In this document: positions 25,005 through 33,052 of the stretch, one piece after another | Position numbering within the stretch: the stretch's first letter is position 1 | How the letters are laid out: each line of letters opens with the position of its first letter | DNA from: an uncultured Verrucomicrobiota bacterium | GTDB taxonomy: Bacteria > Verrucomicrobiota > Verrucomicrobiia > Verrucomicrobiales > Verrucomicrobiaceae | DNA length: 54,657 bases | NCBI GenBank assembly: GCA_903838675.1 | Contig: CAILZI010000236.1 | Location: 1 to 54,657 of the forward strand | Direction of reading: 5' to 3' | Position numbers and translations under genes: made by a program | Notes under the pieces: model-generated | Told to the model about the DNA's origin: nothing | Seen by the model: only the letters and a program-made list of their open reading frames with translations | Databases searched by the model: none

Positions 25005-25559
25005 CGGCACAATAATCTGATCTTCGGGCTGGAGTTGAATGTCACGCGAAGGGTCTGCGCTGATGTCCTTCAGATTGATCTCGGTGGTCACACCGTTGCG
25101 GAGGAGCTTGGTCTTGCTGGGTTTGGCAAAGGGTGTGAACCCGCCGGCTGCGGAGATCGCTTTCAGTACCGTCATGTTGGAACTGAACGGCACCGTGCCG
25201 TTGCCCTTGATGCCTCCGACAACATAGATCATGCGTGCTGTGCTCTGGCTGTCATCCGTGGTCACTGTCACGGTCGGCCGGGTGTAAATTTCACGGTCCT
25301 TGTAGGTCTGCTCAATGGCACGCTGCAGCGTGGAAGGCTTGAGACCGGCGGCACGCACTTCCCCAATATGGAGCAGGTTCACCGTGCCATTGTCACTGAT
25401 CGTGTACACCTTGCTGATCTGCGGCACTTCGTTGTCGGGTATGCCCCCGATCGAGATAGTGACTCGGTTGTTGGGCTTGAGGGCAAGTTCGCCGTTCTGG
25501 GCATGAGCTGTTGCCAGCGCGCAGGCAGCGAGGATGCAGGTGAGAATGCGTGTGTTCAT
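24999..25559 (-). CDS. Polysaccharide export protein, Wza/SLBB type
   Basis: The protein is 186 residues with a signal peptide (MNTRILTCILAACALATAHA). The polysaccharide biosynthesis/export region (VTISIGGIPDNEVPQISKVYTISDNGTVNLLHIGEVRAAGL) is followed by an SLBB-like beta-grasp (MIYVVGGIKGNGTVPFSSNMTVLKAISAAGG). It is shorter than E. coli Wza (about 379 residues) and shows no lipobox, so it covers only the periplasmic ring part and probably relies on another outer-membrane component. It lies 21 bases after the Wzc-like kinase and ends the export cluster. Confidence 0.85.
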   Translation of the reverse strand: MNTRILTCILAACALATAHAQNGELALKPNNRVTISIGGIPDNEVPQISKVYTISDNGTVNLLHIGEVRAAGLKPSTLQRAIEQTYKDREIYTRPTVTVTTDDSQSTARMIYVVGGIKGNGTVPFSSNMTVLKAISAAGGFTPFAKPSKTKLLRNGVTTEINLKDISADPSRDIQLQPEDQIIVPE

Positions 25560-25580
25560 ACAGTGCGTGGTTGAATAGGA

Positions 25581-27779
25581 TTAAAAGACATCGTCACCAT
25601 CCAGTCGCGAGACTGCCTGGGAGGCTCCCAGCGCGGTGGCGGTCGTTTCGGCTTTGATTTTGCGACGGCGGGATTTCCCTCCCGAGCCGCCATTGGGTGA
25701 ATTCGTCGGCGAGTAGTACGTGTAGTAGCTGGTGTAATACTGGTACTGCGCATCGCTGCGCAGATCCACGTTGTTGAGGACCACTCCTACCACTTTGCCA
25801 CCGACATTTTCGACGCCCTGCTTCACGCGCATGAGCATGTGGCGCGGCAGCTTCCGGTGCTGCACCACGATCATCGTCATGTCAGCCAGATTGGCCAGCA
25901 CCGAGGCATCACTGACCCCAAGGATCGGTGGCGAGTCAATCAAGACAAGATCAAAGCGGCTTTTGACATCCGCGATCAAATCCACCATGCGCTGGGAATT
26001 GAGCAGTCCTGCGCTGTCTGCTGGCAGCAGTCCGCTGGGCATGAAAAAGAGATTCTCCACCTGCGTGCGCAGCACCACATCCTCAAGCCGGATGTCGGTG
26101 GTGAGGTAATTGGTCAGGCCGGTGGCATGGCTGACGTCAAAATGCGTGTGCAGGCTGGGACGCCGCAAATCGGCATCAATGAGCAGCACGTTGTAACCAC
26201 CCTGAGCGCAGACATAAGCAAGGTTCACCATCGTGGTGGATTTCCCCTCCCCTGCTCCGCCGCTGACCACACTGAGGCAGTTTGCGTCCGGCGTTTTGCG
26301 GTTGAATTCAACGTTCGTACGCAGAATGCGGTAGGCTTCGGCATCAGGATTGAAACCACTGGAACGGTGCAGCACTCCGACATTTTTGGGCACCACCGCC
26401 AGGACGGGCACACCGAGGTAGCGCTCCACATCATCCAGGTTCTTCACCGTCGTGTCCATGTATTCAAGGAAGAAGGCGAGACCGAGGCCAAACATAAGGC
26501 CCAGCACCCCACCCAAGGCGAGATGCAGCGGCACATTCGGCTTCGCTGGCTTACCTTCCGGCTCTGCTTCAGAATAAATCGTGGCGGGCGATTTCACCAG
26601 CTCAATGCCTGCTTTTTCCTCGAAGAAACGTGAACGCATCTTGACCAGCAGATCCTCCAGGTAGGTGACCTCATCCTTGGCCGTCTTGTACTCGGTGTAG
26701 AGGGTCTGCATGTTCTGCAGTTCCTGCTTGGCGTCCTCATTGTAGACCTTGAGGGATTGCTGCTTCTTCCTTGCTGCATCAAGCCGGTTTTGCAGGCCCG
26801 CCACATGCGCTTTGGCTTCAGCCAGGATGAGCTTCTGGTATTCAGCCATCTGACTGTCCACACTCAGCACCTGCGGATGCAGCCGTCCCCGCCCTTCATT
26901 GACCAGTCCTTCACGTGAGACCTTAAGATCCTGCAGCTTTGCGGTAATGGCTGTGATGTTTTGATTTTCCAGTTTCAGTCCGGAGGCCTGGCCAATCAGC
27001 TCGTCGGGCGTGAGCTTGCCCACCTGGTCTATCTCTGACTGCAACGTCAGGATCTCCTGATCGGCGATCATCAGAGCCTGTTCCCGCGAAATAACCATCG
27101 AGTCTTTTTCACTGCGCATTTCACCACCAGGGTTCAGCGAGCTGCCGCCGCCCACGATCCAGTCCCCAACTATCCCGGCCTTGCGTCTGGCCTCCTGGGC
27201 ACGCACCTGCGCCTGACCACGCAAAGCCTCCTGATCGGAAATCTGCTGCTGCAGCACTTCGAGGGCTTTCTGCTTCTTGCTCCTCTCATTGTTGTTGCGC
27301 TGATCCATGTAGCTCTTGGCCACTTCATTCGCGATGCTGGCCGCGAGCTGCGAATCCTGATCGTAGTAATCTATCGTGACAAAGTCTGAGCGCAGCATCG
27401 ACTGCGTTTCCAGATTGGAGCGCAGTCTCGCCAGCGCGGCCTGGCGGTTGGGCAGCTCCCATTTTTTGGTGAGCTCTAGTTTTTCAATCACCGGATACAG
27501 CGTTGTCGGCTTGGTGATCGTCTCGAACTGGGTCTTGATGTATTCCTGCGTGAAGGCAAGTCCGTCGGTGCGGTTGCGGTCAAACACATTGATGTCCTGC
27601 GTGATGCGCTCAATCGTCATTTCAACATGACCGCGATACTTGCGCGGCATGATGTAAGTCAGCACCGCAGCCGCCGCAAAGATGAGGATGAACGAAAGTG
27701 AGATGAGCCCAAAGCGATTCTTGACCACCTGCCAGGTGTCCATCGCATGCTTCTGCAGTTCGGTGCCGGACTCGTTCAT
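25581..27779 (-). CDS. Wzc-like polysaccharide co-polymerase with tyrosine autokinase domain
   Basis: The protein is 732 residues. It has a Wzz-type chain-length domain with membrane segments near 26-44 and 418-439 and a long periplasmic coiled coil (about 160-380). The cytoplasmic BY-kinase follows: Walker A GGAGEGKST (507-515), Walker A' LLIDADLRRPS (533-543) and Walker B LVLIDSPP (611-618). A tyrosine cluster (YQYYTSYYTYY at 679-689) is the expected autophosphorylation site, followed by a basic Ser/Thr-rich tail to 732. Such proteins set the length of, and drive export of, capsule or exopolysaccharide. No glycosyltransferase or polymerase lies next to it. Confidence 0.94.
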   Translation of the reverse strand: MNESGTELQKHAMDTWQVVKNRFGLISLSFILIFAAAAVLTYIMPRKYRGHVEMTIERITQDINVFDRNRTDGLAFTQEYIKTQFETITKPTTLYPVIEKLELTKKWELPNRQAALARLRSNLETQSMLRSDFVTIDYYDQDSQLAASIANEVAKSYMDQRNNNERSKKQKALEVLQQQISDQEALRGQAQVRAQEARRKAGIVGDWIVGGGSSLNPGGEMRSEKDSMVISREQALMIADQEILTLQSEIDQVGKLTPDELIGQASGLKLENQNITAITAKLQDLKVSREGLVNEGRGRLHPQVLSVDSQMAEYQKLILAEAKAHVAGLQNRLDAARKKQQSLKVYNEDAKQELQNMQTLYTEYKTAKDEVTYLEDLLVKMRSRFFEEKAGIELVKSPATIYSEAEPEGKPAKPNVPLHLALGGVLGLMFGLGLAFFLEYMDTTVKNLDDVERYLGVPVLAVVPKNVGVLHRSSGFNPDAEAYRILRTNVEFNRKTPDANCLSVVSGGAGEGKSTTMVNLAYVCAQGGYNVLLIDADLRRPSLHTHFDVSHATGLTNYLTTDIRLEDVVLRTQVENLFFMPSGLLPADSAGLLNSQRMVDLIADVKSRFDLVLIDSPPILGVSDASVLANLADMTMIVVQHRKLPRHMLMRVKQGVENVGGKVVGVVLNNVDLRSDAQYQYYTSYYTYYSPTNSPNGGSGGKSRRRKIKAETTATALGASQAVSRLDGDDVF

Positions 27780-27830
27780 GACTGCTCAGGTTTGATTATT
27801 CGGACAGGTTAAGAAAGTGGTCTTGAAATG

Positions 27831-27874
27831 CCGCCAGCGGGAGATTCGTCATGTCCGAATCTGCCCGCCGGCGG
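27831..27874. other. Long intergenic hairpin between the barrel pseudogene and the Wzc-like gene
   Basis: Bases 27831-27848 pair with 27856-27874 in a stem of 17 pairs, with one A/C mismatch and one bulged G, closed by a 7-base loop. No T run follows on either strand. It lies in the 117 bases between two co-oriented genes, so it may be a processing or stability hairpin that sets different levels of the two messages. Confidence 0.6.
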
Positions 27875-27896
27875 ATTGTCGTCTTGGCTGTTGGGA

Positions 27897-29103
27897 CTAA
27901 AATGTGGCTGTGGCACCGAGGGAGACACGGTTGCGGTTGAATTCGACGGCAGGATTGTTGGACAGCTGCGTGGAGAATGAATAATTGGCGTTCAGATTAA
28001 CGTTATCCAGCAGCTGATAGCCAATGCCTGCATTGAGGAACACAGCGTCTTGCGTCTGATCCGCGATGGGTCCGCCTGATAGCACCGTGTGGGCATAGCT
28101 CACGCCGCCGTTGACGCTGAACCGCTTGGTGACTTGATGGTTCGTTCAGCTGCACGCCGGTGTTCACCCCATAGCTGCTGTTGTAGTTGCTGAGCAGTGC
28201 GCCGTTGAAGCCCATCATCGCAAACCAGCGCAGCTGTGTCTGTCTTGCCACCGAGTAATTGATGGCCGCTTCCGCATAAGGCTTCGTTTTTCTCGTGCGG
28301 TCGTTTTCGTAGAGTTCCGCACCAGCTCGCACCGATGAGGACATATTCTCGCTCCACGCATGATCAAATCCGACAAGGGCGAAATTTGAATGGTAGTTTT
28401 GAAACGCGCTCTTCGTGTAGTCGGTCAGACGGTAGCGGTACTCGGCCGTCAGACTGGTCCGTTTCGAGATTTTATACGCAAATTACTGGGCAAACAGATG
28501 CGAATAACGGTCCTGTGACAGGGCAACCGCAGAGTTCTGATAGTCGATGCCATCAATCGTGTAGGAAGTGGTCGTCGAAAACCGCGGCGACCATGCGTAG
28601 CTGACATTGAAGTTGTTGTAGCCGTAGAGAAACTGCCCGTTCCACAGCGCGCTGGTTGCACCGTAGCCAAACGCACTGTTGGGATTGGTCCCGTAAGTGA
28701 GGTAGAAATTGTTGCTTATCTTCAGACGTTCGGAAAACTGGTGCTCAAAATTGAAAGTCGCCCGGCCATTGTAAAACGTGCTGCCATAAGTCGGCACACC
28801 ATTCACATATTGAAGCACGCTTCCTTCGAGACTGAAACTGAAGGGCGTGGTCTTGTCCGCACGCGTGTAGGATGTCCCTGCACCAATCTGCCCGTACCAA
28901 GACTGAATGTTGCTGTACTGCGATGAAGGCGCCTTGTACTTGAGCAAATCATAACCGGTGTTCCCGCTGAACGAGAACGTTAAAGGCTCCTCGTTTCTGA
29001 AATCTGCCGAGTAGTTCTGGATCGCCACCAGCCCCTGCGCATGCAATGCGGCTGGGCTGAGTACAGCGACGGCCAGGATAAGCATTGCCAGTTTGGAGCG
29101 CAT
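27897..29103 (-). pseudogene. Disrupted outer-membrane beta-barrel gene of the exopolysaccharide cluster
   Basis: One ancestral gene of about 400 codons is broken twice. The first 206 residues have a signal peptide (MRSKLAMLILAVAVLSPAALHAQ) and barrel-like strands, then stop at TAA 28483-28485. The same frame goes on as good barrel sequence (FAYKISKRTSLTAEYRYRL, then YENDRTRKTKPYAEAAINYS), so this is a CAA or CAG to TAA type nonsense change. Near 28140-28147 the + strand reads GTTCGTTC; removing one GTTC restores the frame (QLNHQVTKRFSVNGGVSYA) through to the natural end GATATF with terminal Phe. The position between an unknown secreted protein and wzc suggests an outer-membrane role in exopolysaccharide export. 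Sequencing error is unlikely to give both lesions. Confidence 0.82.
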
Positions 29104-29165
29104 GAAAGTCAGGAGAGATTTCGAATATCAGATCAGGAGGGGCCGCCTTTGAAAGTCTCAGCAGA

Positions 29166-29729
29166 TCACGGAATCGCGTTGGAAGGAGAGACCGGATTGG
29201 TGACGATCCGCGGTGGCAGCGGCCCCGAAATTGGCGGCATCAACAGAAACACTCCACGAATGTTGGATGGAATGAAGAAATCAGGTGTCGAGGTCGGAAC
29301 CACAGGGTTCTTATCGATGGGGTTCTTTCCCGAATATTTTTCCGACACCGTGATTGGACGTTCGATTTCAGCCGCCGCCGGTGCAGCAGCCACGAGGCCG
29401 GGCACGACTGAGCTTGCAGCGTCGTTAATGACGCCAGCCATTTTCGGGGCCACGGTGACGCCTGTCTGAACAATTTGACCAGCCATCTTTGCATCTGCCT
29501 TGGACGCAATGATTGCCGTTTTCACAATATCAGCCGCACAGCCTTCATTGATGACGAGTGCATCTTCCACAACCATGAGAACCTTGGAGGGGTCTTTTTC
29601 GACCGCGACCTTAACGTCATTCGAAATTTCAGTGCAATTCACAGCCGACTGAGCCGATGCAACCGAACCTCCCAGCATAAAAAGCCAGGCAGAAATACCC
29701 GCAATGCGAGAAATAGAGACAGCTTTCAT
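29166..29729 (-). CDS. Secreted protein of unknown function, first gene of the exopolysaccharide cluster
   Basis: The protein is 187 residues with a signal peptide (MKAVSISRIAGISAWLFMLGGSVASA). The mature N-terminal half is helical and Ala/Val-rich with two cysteines (VNCTEISNDVK, NEGCAADIVK) that could form a disulfide. The C-terminal third is Pro-rich (PVVPTSTPDFFIPSN, GPLPPRIVTNPVSP). I do not recognise a family. It lies 62 bases before the disrupted barrel gene on the same strand, so a role in surface polysaccharide is possible from context only. Confidence 0.7.
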   Translation of the reverse strand: MKAVSISRIAGISAWLFMLGGSVASAQSAVNCTEISNDVKVAVEKDPSKVLMVVEDALVINEGCAADIVKTAIIASKADAKMAGQIVQTGVTVAPKMAGVINDAASSVVPGLVAAAPAAAEIERPITVSEKYSGKNPIDKNPVVPTSTPDFFIPSNIRGVFLLMPPISGPLPPRIVTNPVSPSNAIP

Positions 29730-29775
29730 AAGCGGCAGGTTATTGATAGAGTTACAGATGTTGACGTGTCCTCAG

Positions 29776-29846
29776 AGCGGGTAGTGGGAATCGAACCCAC
29801 ATGGCCAGCGTGGAAGGCTGGAACTTTACCACTAAGCTATACCCGC
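29776..29846 (-). tRNA. tRNA-Gly (anticodon TCC)
   Basis: A 71-base cloverleaf is read on the - strand. The acceptor stem is GCGGGTA with TACCCGC and discriminator T. The D arm contains AGCTTAGTGGTAAAGT, and the anticodon stem CCAGC/GCTGG encloses the loop CTTCCAC with anticodon TCC. The T arm is GTGGG-TTCGATT-CCCAC. CCA is not encoded. It would read GGA (and GGG) glycine codons. A TATAAC box at 29854-29859 lies 7 bases upstream of the mature 5' end and may be the -10 element. Confidence 0.95.
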
Positions 29847-30091
29847 AATTGAAGTTATAGTAACACGAAACATCCTACTGCCGCAAGATATTTTTAGAAT
29901 TTGAAGTAATTTTTTGAATTTCTAGAATCCCAGATAAACTCAGATGCCTAGTTTTTCAGTGCCATCACTTTTCAACTCAGCCCACTAATTAGCACTCAAT
30001 AATGACCTGGCAAGTGTGTACTAAAAAGGACTTTTCTCCCCACTGTACACGGCTCTAGACAGGCCTCGAAGGAGCCAAACTGGGTTCTGTT

Positions 30092-31537
30092 TCACTTAAC
30101 CATGGCTTTCGCACCCGAATAATCTTCGCCATTCAGGCTCCGCGCCACGCTTTCGAGCCAGTCTTCGAGATTTTTTTGCATTTCAGGCACTCGTTCGAGC
30201 TGCTCCGCCAGCAAGACGGTGCTCTCATCCGGATCGCTGATCAGATTGTAGAGCTCCCAAGTCACCTCATGAGTCTTTTTGTTTTCGATCCGATGCAGTT
30301 TCCACGGCCAGTCCAACCAGGCCGCATGTCCCGGAAACTCGGTCAACGAGACAGGTTCACCGATTTCCGCCGCATCTGGTCGCAAACGCGCAGGATCGGC
30401 GGGTTCTTCGCCTTTCGTTTGAGCAGCGAGCAGCTCGTCCATCCATGCTTTGGACGGCGTGCTGATTCCTTTGTTGCCTGAATCCCAGAATCCTATGGGG
30501 CGCGATCGTTTCTGCTCCTGCCCTGTCAGCAGCGGCATGATGTCGATGCCGTCCAGCGGAGGCTGCTTTTCCATGCTCACGCCAGCGATCTCCAATACGG
30601 TCGGATAGATGTCCGAAGTCACGCAGGGAGCCTTGATGACTTTGGGTTCATGAAATACCGCAGGCCATTCCATCAAAGCTGGCACCGCCAGACCACCTTC
30701 GTAGATCTGCCCTTTGAACCCCCGTCGGCCGCCCGTGGAACCAACCTTCGGCAGCGCTCCATTGTCGCTGCAGTACCATAAGAGAGTGTTCTCGCGCAGA
30801 TCGAGCTCCCGCAGTCCCGTCCTGAGCTTGCCAAAAGCACGGTCCATCGCAGTGATCTCTCCATAAAAGTGCTGCTGCTTCTCGGGCAGTCCCGCATAAG
30901 CCGCCCGGTCTGATTCCAGCGCTTGGTGCGGATCATGCGGGGAACCAAACCAGACCACCGCGAGAAAGCGCTGCTTCTTTTCCCCGCAGCGTCGGATAAA
31001 CTTCAGCGCCTCATCCACTGTGATGTCTGAACTGTCGCCTTGAAACTGCGTGGCCTTGCCCTGCACACTGAGCACAGGATCAAGATCGAAAAAATTGGGT
31101 GAAGACACCCACTCATCAAATCCGCTCGCCCCGGGACTCACCGGGCTGGCCTTCTGCACCGACCCCAGATGCCATTTGCCAAAGTGTCCGGTCGCATAGC
31201 CTGCGGTTTTGAGCGCCTCGGCAATCGTGATTTCCTGCGGCCGCAACGCATGCCCCCAGGAAAAACAGCCGTAGCGGTTCGGCGTGCGCCCCGTCATCAC
31301 GCTGCCGCGTGTGGGCGAGCACACCGGTGCCGCCGCATGAAACTGGTCAAATCGAATCCCCTCCTTTGCCAGGGCATCAAAATTCGGCGTCTTGAGATCA
31401 GGATGCCCGTTGTACCCCATGTCTCCCCAGCCTTGATCATCCGCCATCACCAGCACGATGTTTGGCGGTTCATCAGGTGCGGCAACACCGGCCAGTGGGA
31501 ACCACAGAACGCCGCACAGAAGCAAAAGACATTTCAT
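30092..31537 (-). CDS. Secreted S1-type sulfatase
   Basis: The protein is 481 residues with a signal peptide (MKCLLLLCGVLWFPLAGVAA). The metal site starts with NIVLVMADDQGWGDMG. The formylglycine motif is CSPTRGSVMTGR, with Cys73 the residue converted by the sulfatase-modifying enzyme. Further active-site parts are GKWHLG, GSPHDPH and YCSDNGALP. It removes sulfate esters from organic substrates, most probably sulfated polysaccharide, which is a strong theme in Verrucomicrobia. No maturase is in the window. It stands alone between the tRNA and the Nudix gene. Confidence 0.94.
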   Translation of the reverse strand: MKCLLLLCGVLWFPLAGVAAPDEPPNIVLVMADDQGWGDMGYNGHPDLKTPNFDALAKEGIRFDQFHAAAPVCSPTRGSVMTGRTPNRYGCFSWGHALRPQEITIAEALKTAGYATGHFGKWHLGSVQKASPVSPGASGFDEWVSSPNFFDLDPVLSVQGKATQFQGDSSDITVDEALKFIRRCGEKKQRFLAVVWFGSPHDPHQALESDRAAYAGLPEKQQHFYGEITAMDRAFGKLRTGLRELDLRENTLLWYCSDNGALPKVGSTGGRRGFKGQIYEGGLAVPALMEWPAVFHEPKVIKAPCVTSDIYPTVLEIAGVSMEKQPPLDGIDIMPLLTGQEQKRSRPIGFWDSGNKGISTPSKAWMDELLAAQTKGEEPADPARLRPDAAEIGEPVSLTEFPGHAAWLDWPWKLHRIENKKTHEVTWELYNLISDPDESTVLLAEQLERVPEMQKNLEDWLESVARSLNGEDYSGAKAMVK

Positions 31538-31581
31538 GGCGCGATGATAGCCATGTTCATCACCGGTCTGGAATCAAAAAA

Positions 31582-32070
31582 TCACAGCCACTTCACTTCA
31601 TGTGACAGCATCGTGTCGTCATCAAAGGCAAACCGGCCCATGAAACGCCGGCGTTCAACCAATGTCTGCGCCAGCCAGTGGATGTCATCCGCCCACATTT
31701 CATCAAATGGCAGCGCATCCAGCGAAGTCCAGAGCGGCACAGCCTCAGGTGTTTCCACCGCCTCCCCCTCATGCTGGGTCGCCACAAAAACATCCACGTG
31801 CATGCACAGACCATCCACAAACTGAAACCAAAGCTCACCGTGGTGGACTGGATTCAGCGCGGTCACACCGAGTTCCTCCTGCGTTTCACGCACTGCGCAT
31901 TGCACTGAGGTTTCACCAGGATCCATTTTGCCGCCTGGGCCGTTGATCTTGCCGGCGCCCAGACCGCGCTTTTTGCGGATCAGCAAAACTTCACGCTTGG
32001 CCTCATCGATGATGAACATCAGTGTCGCGCGAACCCCGGGCTCCCATGTTTTCCAGTCGGTGATCACCAT
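31582..32070 (-). CDS. Nudix hydrolase of the MTH1 (oxidised purine nucleotide) type
   Basis: The protein is 162 residues from ATG 32070, four bases after the DUF502 stop; a longer frame upstream would overlap that gene. The Nudix box GX5EX7REUXEEXGU lies at 47-69 (GKMDPGET, then RETQEELGV). LLIRKKRGLGAGKINGPGGK and PFDEMWADDIHWL closely recall mammalian MTH1/NUDT1, where the MW-DD segment helps bind 8-oxo-dGTP and 2-hydroxy-dATP. Sanitising oxidised nucleotides is the likely role; substrate choice is not proven. Confidence 0.85.
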   Translation of the reverse strand: MVITDWKTWEPGVRATLMFIIDEAKREVLLIRKKRGLGAGKINGPGGKMDPGETSVQCAVRETQEELGVTALNPVHHGELWFQFVDGLCMHVDVFVATQHEGEAVETPEAVPLWTSLDALPFDEMWADDIHWLAQTLVERRRFMGRFAFDDDTMLSHEVKWL

Positions 32071-32074
32071 GGAC

Positions 32075-32971
32075 TCAGCGTTTCTTCCATGGCAGGGCAC
32101 GCAGCCAGCGTTTTCCACTCTTGATGTCCATGGACTGCGCCAGGATCTCCGTGTCTCCCGCATCAAAATCTTCCGCGCGCGGCAGACCGGCAGGCAGTTC
32201 AAACTCAGGTTCAGGCACCGGCAGTTGCTCGGGCAGTGTGGTTACCGGTGGTTTTTGATTCAGCGGCGCCACGGCATTCAGCGGTGAAACCAGTCCGCCG
32301 GAAATGATCATCTTCATCGCCTCTTCAATTGTGATAGGAGCATCCGTGATCTTCTCCGAATCCACCACCAGAAGAATGCCCGTCATCGGACTCGGTGCCG
32401 TGGGCAGCAGGACGCAGGTCATCGCCTTGCCCGTTTGCGGATCACAATACTGCCCGGTGGCAAAGCCAATCATGCGCATCCCGGGGACTGGATAGTCAAT
32501 GTAAACGACCCGCTTGAAGTTCTGCTTCGTGCCGCCCAGGCTGCGGAATGCATCAATCACCTGCTTGAGCGGCCGGTAGATCACCGCCACCAGAGGTACA
32601 CGCAGCAGGAGTTTATCGACCGCAGTGACAATGTGCACACCGATCACATTGGTTGCCATGAAGCCAAGACCCAAAATGGCCAGCACCGAAAACAGGAAGC
32701 CAATGAAATTGGTGAGGCTTTCCAGCTTCGGGTCTTCAATGTTCAGCAGCGGCTCATCCGAGAATTCATTGACGAGATTCACCACCTGCGCCAGCACCGG
32801 CTTGCTCCAGGCGTGCAGCAGGTCATAGACAAAAGATAAGATCCAAAACGTGATGATCAGCGGCAGAGCCAGCGCGAGTCCGGCAAGGAACTTGTTGCGC
32901 AACCACACACCCCACCCTTTCGGCACATGTGCCTCGGGCGTTGTTATTGAACTTGGAGGGTCAAGCGCCAT
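32075..32971 (-). CDS. DUF502 membrane protein
   Basis: The protein is 298 residues. Two strong membrane segments are seen, at about residues 27-52 (FLAGLALALPLIITFWILSF) and 88-112 (TNFIGFLFSVLAILGLGF). They are followed by a soluble domain with the family pattern LLRVPLVAVIYRPLKQVIDAF, RVVYIDYPVPGMRMIGFATG and VLLPTAPSPMTG. The molecular function of DUF502 proteins is not established. The C-terminal tail (from about 235) is Pro/Glu-rich and probably disordered. It is coupled to the Nudix gene by a 4-base gap. Confidence 0.88.
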   Translation of the reverse strand: MALDPPSSITTPEAHVPKGWGVWLRNKFLAGLALALPLIITFWILSFVYDLLHAWSKPVLAQVVNLVNEFSDEPLLNIEDPKLESLTNFIGFLFSVLAILGLGFMATNVIGVHIVTAVDKLLLRVPLVAVIYRPLKQVIDAFRSLGGTKQNFKRVVYIDYPVPGMRMIGFATGQYCDPQTGKAMTCVLLPTAPSPMTGILLVVDSEKITDAPITIEEAMKMIISGGLVSPLNAVAPLNQKPPVTTLPEQLPVPEPEFELPAGLPRAEDFDAGDTEILAQSMDIKSGKRWLRALPWKKR

Positions 32972-33026
32972 TTAAACCAGCTTCACTGCGAAGGTGAGAA
33001 CGTATGGCAGCGGCTTTGTTCAGCAA

Positions 33027-33052
33027 TAATATCTGCATTCCTGCAGATATTA
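33027..33052. terminator. Perfect 11-bp hairpin covering the sucB stop codon
   Basis: TAATATCTGCA (33027-33037) and TGCAGATATTA (33042-33052) form a perfect stem around a 4-base loop (GGAA on the - strand). The stem includes the sucB TAA. No T run follows on the - strand, so it may act as a 3'-end stability hairpin rather than an intrinsic terminator. Confidence 0.5.

Noticed and set aside
28449..28676. Short frames inside the disrupted barrel gene as separate small genes
   Set aside because: They are shifted readings of the ancestral barrel frame; the continuous homologous frame is recovered by correcting two lesions.
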